From Caldicellulosiruptor hydrothermalis 108 (GTDB taxonomy: Bacteria; Bacillota; Thermoanaerobacteria; Caldicellulosiruptorales; Caldicellulosiruptoraceae), in NCBI RefSeq assembly GCF_000166355.1, contig NC_014652.1, positions 588,001 to 652,000 of the forward strand: DNA of 64,000 nt, given 5' to 3'. Shown piece by piece: positions 33,844-42,521 of the stretch (position 1 is the first letter of the stretch; the number at the start of each line of letters is the position of its first letter). The notes beneath the pieces were generated by a model that saw only the letters and a program-made list of their open reading frames with translations, made no database searches and was not told the DNA's origin. The translations under genes were made by a program, and so were the position numbers.

Positions 33844-34707
33844 TTATTTTAAAACCATCTCAAATGCTTTTAAGTTCTTTTCCATAAGGCTCAATATTGT
33901 CTCATTTTTTGCTTGAGATGAGTTTACAATTCCCATTCCATAGATGTTTACAATTTTGACGCCAGTATCTTTTGCGATTGTCTTAACAGCAGGCAAATTT
34001 TCATTTGGGTCAACAAGAATGTACTTTATGTTCTTTTCCTTTATAAGCTGAACAATCTCTTTCATTTTTTGAGCCGAGGGCTCTTCTTCTTCATTCACAC
34101 CTGTAATTGAATATTGCTTGAGGCTGTAGTCTCTTGCTAAATATCCAAAAGAGGGATGGGCAATTAGAAATTCTTTTCTTTTTGAGCTTTTCACAACAGA
34201 AGAAAATTCCTTATCAAGTTTATCAAGACTTGCAATCAGCTTTGAAGCATTTTCTTGGTAATAACTTTTGTTTTTTGGATCTAAGCTTATTAAGGCATTT
34301 TCAATGTTTCTTGCTATTTTCTTTAAAAGCCTTGGTGATGTCCATATATGAGGGTCACTATCTATAAACTCTATACCTTCAGATGCTCTAAAGATTTTGA
34401 CCTTTGTTCCCTCAAGAGGTTTTTTAACCCATTCATCAACAAGCCCGAGATATATCACCGCTTTTGCTGATGTAAGCTTGGCAATGTCACGTGAAGATGG
34501 TTCAAATGAGTGAATCTCTGCACCGTCCTTTACAAGCTTTTCAACTGTCAGTTTCTGTCCTGCTATAAGTTTTGTAATAGAATACAAAGGATAGATAGTA
34601 GTGTAGACTGTGCCTTTGGTGGTAGTTAAAGCTTCATTTTTGCATCCACTCAAGAAAACTATAGTGCTAACAAGCAGAACTATAAATAGTAGCTTTATCC
34701 TCTTCAT
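33844..34707 (-). CDS. znuA: Zinc-binding lipoprotein of the ABC transporter
   Basis: A 287-residue metal-binding lipoprotein of the cluster 9 family. The N-terminus has a lysine/arginine start, a hydrophobic core and the lipobox LSGC, with Cys near residue 21. Metal ligands expected are the His of IHSFEPS, of DPHIW and of AHPSFGYLARDY, plus an acidic residue in VDPNENL. It lacks the long His-rich loop of E. coli ZnuA, so manganese is possible; the adjacent Zur-like gene supports zinc. The ATG overlaps the zur stop (TAATG), which implies coupled translation. Confidence 0.87.
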   Translation of the reverse strand: MKRIKLLFIVLLVSTIVFLSGCKNEALTTTKGTVYTTIYPLYSITKLIAGQKLTVEKLVKDGAEIHSFEPSSRDIAKLTSAKAVIYLGLVDEWVKKPLEGTKVKIFRASEGIEFIDSDPHIWTSPRLLKKIARNIENALISLDPKNKSYYQENASKLIASLDKLDKEFSSVVKSSKRKEFLIAHPSFGYLARDYSLKQYSITGVNEEEEPSAQKMKEIVQLIKEKNIKYILVDPNENLPAVKTIAKDTGVKIVNIYGMGIVNSSQAKNETILSLMEKNLKAFEMVLK

Positions 34708-35129
34708 TATTCCTCCCTCCCACAACATTTATCGCATATCCCATACACTTCCAAATTGTGATCCAAAATTTTAAAGTTCATTTTGTTTAGTTCCTCTTCA
34801 ATTAGATTTATCTTACAGTCTACAATTTCGGCTTTTGCATTGCACTTTATACATACAAAATAGTGGTGATGGCTACTTTTCTTTATCTCAAAAAAATGCT
34901 TTCTATTGATAGTAGATTTTACTGCTATACCATTTTGAACAAAAAGTTCAAGGTTTCTATAAACCGTTGCAAGGTCAATATTAAGGTTTTGTGTTTTCAG
35001 TAGCTGCAGTATCTCATCGGCAGATAAACACTGCTGTGAGTTTTGCAAAACCTTGTATATTTCAACCCTCTGCCGCGTGGCTTTTATATTGTGCGAGTTT
35101 AGAATTGACTTTACATCTTGATGCTTCAT
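34707..35129 (-). CDS. zur: Fur-family metal regulator, Zur-like
   Basis: A 140-residue Fur-family repressor. The winged helix (ATRQRVEIYKVL to DLATVYRNLELF) covers about residues 15-70. The metal site HHHYFVCIKCNAKAE follows, then a second CDKCC pair, giving the structural zinc CxxC...CxxC. It heads a zinc-uptake operon, which points to Zur. The ATG at 35129 follows AGGTGG closely; an upstream GTG lies within the ribosome binding site. Its own leader carries a 7-1-7 inverted repeat, so it probably represses itself and znuACB when zinc is ample. Confidence 0.85.
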   Translation of the reverse strand: MKHQDVKSILNSHNIKATRQRVEIYKVLQNSQQCLSADEILQLLKTQNLNIDLATVYRNLELFVQNGIAVKSTINRKHFFEIKKSSHHHYFVCIKCNAKAEIVDCKINLIEEELNKMNFKILDHNLEVYGICDKCCGREE

Positions 35130-35142
35130 CTTTTCCACCTAC

Positions 35143-35159
35143 TTGCAAATAATTTGCAA
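35143..35159. promoter_or_regulatory. Candidate Zur operator (7-1-7 inverted repeat)
   Basis: TTGCAAAT-A-ATTTGCAA is a perfect 8-1-8 palindrome, with the spacing of Fur-family boxes (TGCAAAT-N-ATTTGCA compared with Bacillus Zur TCGTAAT-N-ATTACGA). It lies just after the predicted transcription start and before the zur ribosome binding site. Confidence 0.7.
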
Positions 35160-35174
35160 CAACCTATGTTTAAC

Positions 35175-35203
35175 ATTATAGATTCTGTGGATAAAAAAAT
35201 CAA
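35175..35203 (-). promoter_or_regulatory. Promoter of the zur-znu operon
   Basis: On the minus strand TTGATT (35198-35203) and TATAAT (35175-35180) with a 17-base spacer; the operator lies about 10 bases past the expected start. Confidence 0.7.
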
Positions 35204-35214
35204 GATGTACGAAA

Positions 35215-35260
35215 AATAAAAAAGACCTCCTTTACACATTTTTTGCAAGGAGGCCTCTTT
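35215..35260 (-). terminator. Terminator of the arsR-like gene
   Basis: On the minus strand AAAGA-GG-CCTCCTT pairs with AAGGAGG-TCTTT (a 12-base-pair stem with a 2-base bulge), followed by a T-rich run. Confidence 0.8.
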
Positions 35261-35282
35261 GTTGTTTATTGCAACACAGTTT

Positions 35283-35600
35283 TTAACTAAGAGAGGACAA
35301 AAGTCTCAAATCATTCGCAAATATATCTACCTTTGCAAGGTCTTGAATGAGAGCTTTTAAAAATGGGTATTTTTCAAACACATCCTCTTTTATTGAATAA
35401 ATTCTTTTTTGCGCATGGTTTCTGGCTTCTATAAGCCCAACATTTTTAAGATAAGCAAGGTGGCGAGACACTTTTGGCTGACTTTCCTGAATCAACTGAA
35501 CAAGACTGCTTACATTTTGTTCGCGGTGGGCCAATATATTTAAAATTCTGAGCCTTGTTGTGTCTGAAAGAGCATACAGTATTTCATTCAGCCTTGTCAT
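35283..35600 (-). CDS. ArsR-family winged-helix regulator
   Basis: A 105-residue repressor-like protein. The helix-turn-helix is visible at about residues 30-65 (NVSSLVQLIQESQPKVSRHLAYLKNVGLIEARNHAQ). The metal-binding Cys box found in ArsR/SmtB sensors (ELCVCDL) is absent, and the whole protein has no Cys, so it senses something other than thiol-bound metal or none. GGGGAG lies before the ATG. It is divergent from the radical SAM gene, and a palindrome lies between them, which makes that gene and itself its likely targets. Confidence 0.85.
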   Translation of the reverse strand: MTRLNEILYALSDTTRLRILNILAHREQNVSSLVQLIQESQPKVSRHLAYLKNVGLIEARNHAQKRIYSIKEDVFEKYPFLKALIQDLAKVDIFANDLRLLSSLS

Positions 35601-35641
35601 TTTTGCTCCCCTTCGCTCAAGAAGTAGTTATGACAAGTATC

Positions 35642-35695
35642 ATTATATCACGTTTTTGAAAAAAAATAAACATATTTATATACACATATGCATAT
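35642..35695. promoter_or_regulatory. arsR-like gene -10 and candidate operator
   Basis: On the minus strand TATAAT (35642-35647) can serve the arsR-like gene, with a poor -35. The palindrome ATATGCATAT (35686-35695), within a longer AT-rich imperfect repeat, sits 8 bases before the -35 of the divergent gene and is a candidate operator for both. Confidence 0.4.
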
Positions 35696-35702
35696 ATAAC
35701 TA

Positions 35703-35732
35703 TTGACACATTAGAGGCAGAAGATGTATAAT
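35703..35732 (+). promoter_or_regulatory. Promoter of the radical SAM gene
   Basis: A perfect TTGACA (35703-35708) and a perfect TATAAT (35727-35732) with an 18-base spacer. This is why the ATG at 35766, and not the frame opening at 35724, is taken as the start. Confidence 0.8.
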
Positions 35733-35765
35733 TGTAGTCAAGCAAGAAAAAAGGAGTGGGGAGTT

Positions 35766-37163
35766 ATGGAACTTCCAAAGAAGATAATAGGTGAAGCTGT
35801 GTTAAAGCAGGTAATAAGATATCTTGCAAACAATCCTGAAGAGAACATAGGCAAGATTTTAGACCTTACAGAAAAGATAGTAAGACGTGATAGGGACAAA
35901 TGGTATATACAGAGTGCTAAAAAGTATCTGCTTGACCCTAACAGCTCTTGGCATCACTATGCAATGAGGATTATTAAGGAGACAAATCCAAGAGTGAGAG
36001 AAAGAATTCTCATTAATTTCTTCCTGAATGCTGGTTTTATTGGTGTTCCAAAACAACTTGAACTTATCAAGAAATATGACATAAATATTCCATATGCAAT
36101 TTTGATTGACCCGACAGCTGCTTGTAACCTGCACTGCAAAGGATGCTGGGCAGGAGAGTATCACAAAGCTGCAAAACTTGACTATGAAATACTTGACAGG
36201 GTTGTAAAAGAGGCTCAGGAGCTTGGAATTTACTTTATAATCTTCTCAGGTGGAGAGCCACTTCTGAGAAAAGACGATATTCTAAAGCTTTGTGAAAAGT
36301 ATGAGGATACAGTATTCCTGTCATTTACAAATGCTACTTTGATTGACGATGATTTCATCGACAAGGTTGCAAAAGTGGGCAACTTGGCATTTGCAATTAG
36401 CATAGATGGATTTGAAAAGTCAACAGATGAAAGACGTGGCCAAGGTGTATTCAAGAAGGTTGTAACTGCAATGGAAAAGCTCAAAGAAGCAGGCGTTGTG
36501 TTTGGATTTTCAACCACATATCACAGATATAACGTTGAAGAGGTATCTTCTGATGAATATATAGACTTCTTGATAGAAAAAGGAGCAAAGTTTGGATGGT
36601 ACTTTACTTACGTTCCTGTTGGAAAAGATGCAGACATCTCTTACATGGCAACACCAGAGCAAAGAGCTTACATGTACAAGAGAATAGAAGAGATAAGATG
36701 GTCAAAACCGATATTTGTGCTTGATTTCTGGAACGATGGAGAACCTGCTGGTGGGTGCATTGCAGGCGGAAGAAGATATCTTCATATCAACGCAAACGGT
36801 GATGTTGAACCTTGCGCATTTATCCATTTTTCAAACGTCAATATAAAAGAATGTTCGCTTTTGGATGCTTTAAAATCTCCACTGTTTATGGCATACAGGA
36901 GGAATATTCCATTTAATGAGAACCATCTGCGACCATGTCCTATGATAGACAATCCACTCAAGCTCAAAAAGATTGTTGAAGAATCTGGTGCACGTCCAAC
37001 TCAGATTGGTGGTGAGACAGAGACAGCTGAAGAACTTGCAAACAAACTTATTGAATATTCAGAGGCTTGGGGCAGGGTTGCAGATAAGCTTTGGGAGCAG
37101 AGAAAACAAGGTATTCCTCAGAACAAAGTTGATTTATCTGTGATTCAAGAGATCAAAAGTTAA
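35766..37163 (+). CDS. Radical SAM protein with SPASM-like tail
   Basis: A 465-residue enzyme. An N-terminal helical part of about 110 residues precedes the radical SAM core, where CNLHCKGC binds the 4Fe-4S cluster and SGGEPLLR is the SAM-binding GGE motif. The C-terminal part has further Cys (GGCIAGG, EPCAFIHF, RPCPMIDNP), as in SPASM domains that hold extra clusters. Its substrate is unknown; no peptide precursor is seen beside it. AAAAGGAG lies before the ATG. It is expressed from a near-perfect promoter and faces an ArsR-type regulator. Confidence 0.85.
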   Translation: MELPKKIIGEAVLKQVIRYLANNPEENIGKILDLTEKIVRRDRDKWYIQSAKKYLLDPNSSWHHYAMRIIKETNPRVRERILINFFLNAGFIGVPKQLELIKKYDINIPYAILIDPTAACNLHCKGCWAGEYHKAAKLDYEILDRVVKEAQELGIYFIIFSGGEPLLRKDDILKLCEKYEDTVFLSFTNATLIDDDFIDKVAKVGNLAFAISIDGFEKSTDERRGQGVFKKVVTAMEKLKEAGVVFGFSTTYHRYNVEEVSSDEYIDFLIEKGAKFGWYFTYVPVGKDADISYMATPEQRAYMYKRIEEIRWSKPIFVLDFWNDGEPAGGCIAGGRRYLHINANGDVEPCAFIHFSNVNIKECSLLDALKSPLFMAYRRNIPFNENHLRPCPMIDNPLKLKKIVEESGARPTQIGGETETAEELANKLIEYSEAWGRVADKLWEQRKQGIPQNKVDLSVIQEIKS

Positions 37164-37186
37164 AGTTGGCGAAAGAGATTGTAGTT

Positions 37187-37224
37187 AAAGCAAGCTATTT
37201 CCCGAGAAAGGGATGGCTTGCTTT
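37187..37224. terminator. Bidirectional terminator overlapping the plsY end
   Basis: AAAGCAAGC (37187-37195) pairs with GCTTGCTTT (37216-37224), followed by a T-run. The stem includes the last codons of convergent plsY. Confidence 0.8.
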
Positions 37225-37818
37225 TTTTATCGTATTTTTTATTTCCTTTATGATATCTATTGGAATAGATGGAGTCCTCAATTGGCGATATGTTAAGAAG
37301 AGGCAAAGCATACTTAGAAATATTATGTCATTTGCATTGGCATTAAAAAGCATTGCAAAAAGTATTACAGACCATATTCCCAGGACTGTTCCTATGTTGT
37401 CTTTTCTGAAAACCAAAAGTCCAAAAAAAGTGCCCAGACAGAAGAATATCACGGGCAAGAATCCGTACAGAAATAGCAGGATTCCCATCGTGCTTGCGAT
37501 TGATTTTCCCCCTTTTAATTTAAGAAAAATTGAGTAAGCATGCCCTAATACCACCATGAAAGCACATACGTACACCGGTAATTTTTGGGAATAAAAAATT
37601 GTATTCGCAATGTATATGGTAAAATAACCTTTAGATATATCCAATATCAAAGATGGGATACCTGCTTTTATTCCTGCCACTCTGAATGCATTTGTGGCAC
37701 CTGGATTATTATCATAAAAATGGGTAATGTCTTTATTAAAAAATTTCTTTGTGATAATATACGAAAAAGGAATACTTCCTATCAAAAAAGCAAGGGAGTA
37801 AAAAACAAACTCTTTCAT
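37195..37818 (-). CDS. plsY: PlsY-like glycerol-3-phosphate acyltransferase
   Basis: A 207-residue membrane enzyme that transfers an acyl group from acyl phosphate to glycerol 3-phosphate, the first step of phospholipid synthesis. About five hydrophobic segments are seen. Family motifs are GSIPFSYII, NNPGATNAFRVAG and LGHAYSIFLKLKGGKSIAST. These differ a little from the common forms (GSGNPGATN, FKGGKGVAT), so it may be a second, divergent copy. A TTG at 37824 is an alternative start. The 3' end lies within a terminator stem. Confidence 0.82.
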   Translation of the reverse strand: MKEFVFYSLAFLIGSIPFSYIITKKFFNKDITHFYDNNPGATNAFRVAGIKAGIPSLILDISKGYFTIYIANTIFYSQKLPVYVCAFMVVLGHAYSIFLKLKGGKSIASTMGILLFLYGFLPVIFFCLGTFFGLLVFRKDNIGTVLGIWSVILFAMLFNANANDIIFLSMLCLFLTYRQLRTPSIPIDIIKEIKNTIKKASHPFLGK

Positions 37819-37919
37819 TTTCAAAAATTGGTTTCCCCACCATAGTATTTAATAATATTTTAATGTATTATGAGTTATTTATAAAGATTAAAAAGCAAAT
37901 ACGGTGGTGAAGGTTTTTT

Positions 37920-39275
37920 ATGAAAAAGATAAGAGACGGTGTTTATACAAACGACTATGCGATATTCTTCATGACAGAAGAGATTTTAAAGGACCTTGAC
38001 GAAGGGGTGCTCCAGCAGGCAAAAAACGCATCCCAAATTCCAAATGTAGAGTTTTTGGGCTACACACCAGATGCACACATAGGCAAAGGTACTTCAATTG
38101 GCACAATAATTGTCTGGGACATGTCAAAGGCGTGGATTTCACCAACAATTGTTGGTGTTGACATAGGCTGTGGTATGAGATTGATACTTACAGACAAGTT
38201 TGCAGATGATATAGATAAAGCACTTTTGAAGAGAATAATGGATGAGGTAGAAGATTTGATTCCAACAGGTGTTGGTAAGAAGAACAAAAAGATTGCACTT
38301 TCCAAGGCAAAGTATGAAGAGTATCTGCAAAATACAGAGATTGATAAGGACATTTCAGACAAGATGGTTCTCATTCATGAGTTTGACCTTGACACAATAC
38401 CGGATGAGGCTTATGAGATTGGCAAAGAGCAGTTTGCAACCTTGGGTGGAGGCAACCACTTTATAGAGTTTCAAAAACTTCATGTCATAGATAAAATTAT
38501 TGCAGAAAAATGGGGACTTTTCGATGGGCAGTTTGTTGTGATGATACATTCTGGTTCGCGAAGGTTTGGAGCGGTCATTGGCGATTATTATCAGAAGAAA
38601 TTCAAAGACGTCATGAAATCCAAGGGTATCACAACACCCGACCCGCAGCTTACCTTTTTGCCAATTGACAACAAGGTTGCAAAAGATTATATTAAAGCTA
38701 TGCAGTCAGCAGCTATATATGCAAAGATAAATAGACACTATATGAGCAATTTCATAATATCAGTCTTAGAAAAACACTCAATTGACGCTTGGGTTTTGTA
38801 TGACGTTGCTCATAACATTGCGTACATGGAAAGATTTGCAAACAGAGAAAAGCTTGTTATAAGAAAAGGAGCAACAAGAGCACTCCCACCAAACCACTAT
38901 TTGATTCCAAATCCTAAATTTGCTGATACAGGACATCCTGTAATCTTGCCGGGCAGTATGGGTTCAAGTTCATACCTGATGAGAGGAATACAGGACAATA
39001 TAATTAGCTATCACACAGTAAACCATGGTGCAGGCAGGGTTTTATCGCGCACAAAGGCAAAAAAGACAATCTCTATAGATGAGTTTTCAAAGGCATTAAA
39101 ACAGGGTCAGGATGGAGAGATTCTTATAAACACCAAAAACCTCAAAGACTTTTTAGACGAAAGTCCACAGAGTTACAAAGACATTGAACTAGTGATAAAT
39201 TCAGTAATTACATCGAGGCTTGCTACTCCTGTTGCTAAAATGGAGCCGCTTGGAGTTATAAAGGGGAAGGATTAA
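37920..39275 (+). CDS. rtcB: RtcB-family RNA ligase
   Basis: A 451-residue GTP-dependent RNA ligase of the RtcB family, which joins 2',3'-cyclic phosphate or 3'-phosphate RNA ends to 5'-OH ends. The metal and guanylate ligands are all visible: PDAHIGKG, Cys in VGVDIGCGM, GGGNHFIE, IHSGSRR, DVAHNIAYME and the nucleotidyl His in NHGAGR, plus PGSMGSSSY. No archease or RtcA gene is next to it. It precedes dprA by about 30 bases and probably belongs to the same transcript. Its targets here (tRNA repair, mRNA repair) are unknown. Confidence 0.9.
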   Translation: MKKIRDGVYTNDYAIFFMTEEILKDLDEGVLQQAKNASQIPNVEFLGYTPDAHIGKGTSIGTIIVWDMSKAWISPTIVGVDIGCGMRLILTDKFADDIDKALLKRIMDEVEDLIPTGVGKKNKKIALSKAKYEEYLQNTEIDKDISDKMVLIHEFDLDTIPDEAYEIGKEQFATLGGGNHFIEFQKLHVIDKIIAEKWGLFDGQFVVMIHSGSRRFGAVIGDYYQKKFKDVMKSKGITTPDPQLTFLPIDNKVAKDYIKAMQSAAIYAKINRHYMSNFIISVLEKHSIDAWVLYDVAHNIAYMERFANREKLVIRKGATRALPPNHYLIPNPKFADTGHPVILPGSMGSSSYLMRGIQDNIISYHTVNHGAGRVLSRTKAKKTISIDEFSKALKQGQDGEILINTKNLKDFLDESPQSYKDIELVINSVITSRLATPVAKMEPLGVIKGKD

Positions 39276-39306
39276 TATTACAAATTGGTTTGGGATGAGG
39301 TCGAAA

Positions 39307-40404
39307 ATGAACAGAGAAGAACTCATTTATTCTTTGTGGCTTTACAGCATAAAAGGTATAGGGCCAAAGAAGTTCAGGCAGATAAAAAATAAATACAAAA
39401 CTCTTAAAGAGGCTTATTTTAACAGAAAAGAATTAGAAGTAGAAGGTATTTTTGGACATCTTAAAGATGAGATAAAAAACTCTGATACTGCAGAGGCTGA
39501 AAAAATTCTTGAATTTTGTGAGAGAAATAGTATAAATATAATACTTGAAGACGATAGGCTGTATCCTGATGAGTTCAAAGTTTTTGACCATGCACCAGTT
39601 ATGCTCTTTGTAAAAGGGGATGCAAAGCTTCTTAAATTTCCGCGTAAAATATCAATGGTTGGCACACGAGAACCTACTTATTATGGCAAAAGAGTTGCAA
39701 AAGAGCTGGCAAGTCTGCTGGCTTCCTTAGGAATTTTAGTTGTTAGCGGAATGGCAAGGGGGATTGACAGTTTTTGCCATACAGGAGCACTTGAAAATGG
39801 GAAGACAGTAGCTGTTTTGGGTTGTGGAGTTGATATTGTGTATCCAAAAGAAAATTTAAAGCTCTACCGTCAGATTATAGAAAATGGGTGTGTTGTGTCT
39901 GAGTTTTTGCCAGGTACTTTGCCGGAGAAAATGAACTTTCCGCAGAGAAACAGGATTGTTGCAATGTTTTCACCGTGTTTGGTTGTGATTGAAGCTTCAA
40001 CCAAGAGCGGTACTTTTTCAACAGTTGACTTTGCTTTGGAGCAGGGGAAAGAGGTATTTGCGGTGCCTGGTAACATCTTTTCGCAAAAGAGTAGCGGCAC
40101 AAACAGGCTCATAAAAGAAGGTGCAAGGATTATATGTTCGTATGAGGATTTTCTTGAGGACATAAAGGAGATTTATTCTTTAAAACCTGCCCAGCTGAGC
40201 TTTGCTGACAAAGAAGATGAAGAAGAACTGACAGATGATGAGAAAAGATTGATAAAGCTTTTAGATGAAAATGGTGAGATGCACGTGGAAAGTTTGATTG
40301 CGCTCACAGGGTGGGACCCTGGTAAGATTGCAAGTTTAATTACTTCGCTTGAGATAAAGTCCAAGGTTGTAAGAGACCGAGGAAACATAATTTCTAAACT
40401 TTAA
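39307..40404 (+). CDS. dprA: DNA-processing protein DprA
   Basis: A 365-residue protein that loads RecA on single-stranded DNA taken up by transformation. An N-terminal helical domain (YSLWLYSIKGIGPKKF) precedes the Rossmann-like core with MVGTREPTYYG, SGMARGIDSFCHTGAL, FPQRNRIVA and GTFSTVDFALEQGKEVFAVPG. A C-terminal winged helix of about 60 residues follows. The ATG at 39307 follows GAGG closely; an ATG at 39295 is inside that site. With ComM/YifB in the same window, this suggests competence functions, though no uptake genes are seen. Confidence 0.92.
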   Translation: MNREELIYSLWLYSIKGIGPKKFRQIKNKYKTLKEAYFNRKELEVEGIFGHLKDEIKNSDTAEAEKILEFCERNSINIILEDDRLYPDEFKVFDHAPVMLFVKGDAKLLKFPRKISMVGTREPTYYGKRVAKELASLLASLGILVVSGMARGIDSFCHTGALENGKTVAVLGCGVDIVYPKENLKLYRQIIENGCVVSEFLPGTLPEKMNFPQRNRIVAMFSPCLVVIEASTKSGTFSTVDFALEQGKEVFAVPGNIFSQKSSGTNRLIKEGARIICSYEDFLEDIKEIYSLKPAQLSFADKEDEEELTDDEKRLIKLLDENGEMHVESLIALTGWDPGKIASLITSLEIKSKVVRDRGNIISKL

Positions 40405-40434
40405 AAAAATCTACTTACAGGGGGTAAAATTCTG

Positions 40435-42516
40435 TTGAAAAAACTTGTCATTGTAGAGTCACCTGCAAAGGCAAAAACAATTGCAAAGTATCTTGGCAAA
40501 GAGTTTAAGGTAGAGGCTTCAATGGGCCATGTCAGAGACCTTCCCAAGAGCGATTTGGGGGTTGACATAGAGAATGGTTTTGCACCCAAGTATATCAACA
40601 TCAGAGGTAAGGCAGATGTAATAAACAGGCTAAAAAAATCTGCAGAAAGTGCAGAAAAGGTTTACCTTGCAACAGACCCTGACAGGGAAGGCGAGGCAAT
40701 CTCATGGCATCTGGCAACTATTTTGGGGCTTGATGTAAACGACAATGTGAGAATTACATTCAATGAGATAACAAAAAAGGCTGTACAGGAATCTTTGAAA
40801 AATGCAAGGCCAATTGACCAGAACCTTGTCAATGCCCAGCAGGCACGAAGAGTGTTGGATAGGCTTGTCGGGTACAAGCTCAGCCCGTTTTTGTGGGAAA
40901 AGGTCAAAGGCGGACTTTCTGCTGGAAGGGTTCAGTCTGTTGCGACAAGGCTTGTGGTTGAAAGGGAAGAGGAGATAGAAAATTTTAAGCCTGAAGAGTA
41001 CTGGACGTTAGAAGCGGTATTTAAAAAAGATGCCCAAGAGTTTAAAGCAAAGTTTTATGGAGATAAGAAGGGTAAGATTGAGCTAAAAAACCAAGGTCAG
41101 GTCCAAGAGATTGAAGAAAAGATAAAAAATAAGGAGTTCAAAGTTGTAAAAATAAAGGTATCAGAGAAAAAGAAAAATCCGCCACCACCATTTATCACGA
41201 GCACCCTTCAACAGGAAGCGTCAAGAAAGTTAAGGTTTACTCCTGCAAAGACAATGGCGGTTGCGCAGATGCTGTATGAAGGCGTTGAGATAAAAGGAGA
41301 AGGAAGTGTCGGTCTTATAACATATATGAGAACAGACTCAACAAGAATTTCTGAGGAGGCACAGCAGGCAGCACGAAACCTTATCCTACAGAAGTTTGGC
41401 AAAGAATATCTTCCCGAAAAGCCGAGGGTTTACAAAACAAAAAAGGATGCTCAAGATGCTCATGAGGCTATAAGACCTACTTATTTGGATATGGACCCTG
41501 AAAGTATAAAGGATTCTCTGACACCTGACCAGTACAAGCTGTACAAGCTCATTTATGACAGGTTTTTAGCGTCGCAGATGGAAAGCAGCATATATGAGGT
41601 TCTTTCAGCCGAGCTTGAAGTGGAAGGCTATATTTTTAAGCTAACAGGGTCAAAGCTCAAGTTTGCTGGGTTCATGGAAGTGTACGTCGAGGGTAAAGAC
41701 ACAGAGGATGAAGAAGAGGAAAATCAGCTTCCAGAAATTAGAGAAGGAGAGGTTTTAAAGCCCATAAAACTTGAGAGCAAACAGCATTTTACTCAACCGC
41801 CTTCTCGCTATACTGAAGCAACCTTAATAAAGGCTTTAGAAGAAAAAGGTATAGGAAGACCGAGCACGTACGCTCCAACAATCCAGACAATTCTGGAGAG
41901 AGGATATGTTGTCAAAGAAGATAGGTTTTTAAAACCAACAGAGCTTGGCAAACTTGTAACAAATATACTTAAAGAATATTTCAAAGACATAATAGACATT
42001 GAATTTACTGCAGAGCTCGAAAGCAACCTTGACAAGATTGAGGAAGGAAAGCTTGAGTGGACTGAAGTTGTAAGAAAATACTACCAGCCGCTTGAAAAGG
42101 AACTTGAGATAGCACGAGCTACTTTGCTAAAGGTTAAGGTTGAGGATGAGGAGACAGACATTGTATGCGAAAACTGTGGAAGAAAAATGGTGATAAAAAA
42201 AGGCAGATACGGAAAGTTTTTGGCATGTCCAGGATATCCTGAATGCAAAAACACAAAACCTTATTACGATTACCTTGATGTGTTGTGTCCAAAGTGCGGC
42301 AAAAGGGTAATAGAAAAGAAGTCCAAAAAAGGCAAGAGATATTACACGTGCGAAGGATATCCTGACTGTGACCTCATTTTGTGGGAAAAGCCAGCCAAAA
42401 ACTGTCCAAAGTGCGGCAGTCTCATGTTTGAAAAGGGCAGGAAAGGGAATAGAAAGCTTGTATGTTCAAATGAAAACTGTGCTTACGAAGAAAAAATAGG
42501 GGAAAAAGGTGAGTAA
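40435..42516 (+). CDS. topA: DNA topoisomerase I
   Basis: A 693-residue type IA topoisomerase that relaxes negative supercoils. The Toprim domain opens the protein ([18 protein letters not shown], then [15 protein letters not shown]). The active-site Tyr lies in [14 protein letters not shown] near residue 300. Three C-terminal four-Cys zinc modules follow from about residue 580 ([24 protein letters not shown]). The start is TTG 40435 after a GGGGG site. Order dprA-topA-trmFO matches Bacillus. Confidence 0.96.
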   Translation: MKKLVIVESPAKAKTIAKYLGKEFKVEASMGHVRDLPKSDLGVDIENGFAPKYINIRGKADVINRLKKSAESAEKVYLATDPDREGEAISWHLATILGLDVNDNVRITFNEITKKAVQESLKNARPIDQNLVNAQQARRVLDRLVGYKLSPFLWEKVKGGLSAGRVQSVATRLVVEREEEIENFKPEEYWTLEAVFKKDAQEFKAKFYGDKKGKIELKNQGQVQEIEEKIKNKEFKVVKIKVSEKKKNPPPPFITSTLQQEASRKLRFTPAKTMAVAQMLYEGVEIKGEGSVGLITYMRTDSTRISEEAQQAARNLILQKFGKEYLPEKPRVYKTKKDAQDAHEAIRPTYLDMDPESIKDSLTPDQYKLYKLIYDRFLASQMESSIYEVLSAELEVEGYIFKLTGSKLKFAGFMEVYVEGKDTEDEEEENQLPEIREGEVLKPIKLESKQHFTQPPSRYTEATLIKALEEKGIGRPSTYAPTIQTILERGYVVKEDRFLKPTELGKLVTNILKEYFKDIIDIEFTAELESNLDKIEEGKLEWTEVVRKYYQPLEKELEIARATLLKVKVEDEETDIVCENCGRKMVIKKGRYGKFLACPGYPECKNTKPYYDYLDVLCPKCGKRVIEKKSKKGKRYYTCEGYPDCDLILWEKPAKNCPKCGSLMFEKGRKGNRKLVCSNENCAYEEKIGEKGE

Positions 42517-42521
42517 TTGAT

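Noticed and set aside
37166-37537. A 123-codon plus-strand frame after the radical SAM gene
   Set aside because: It is the mirror of plsY, which shows clear family motifs on the minus strand; the plus frame has no domain and crosses a terminator.
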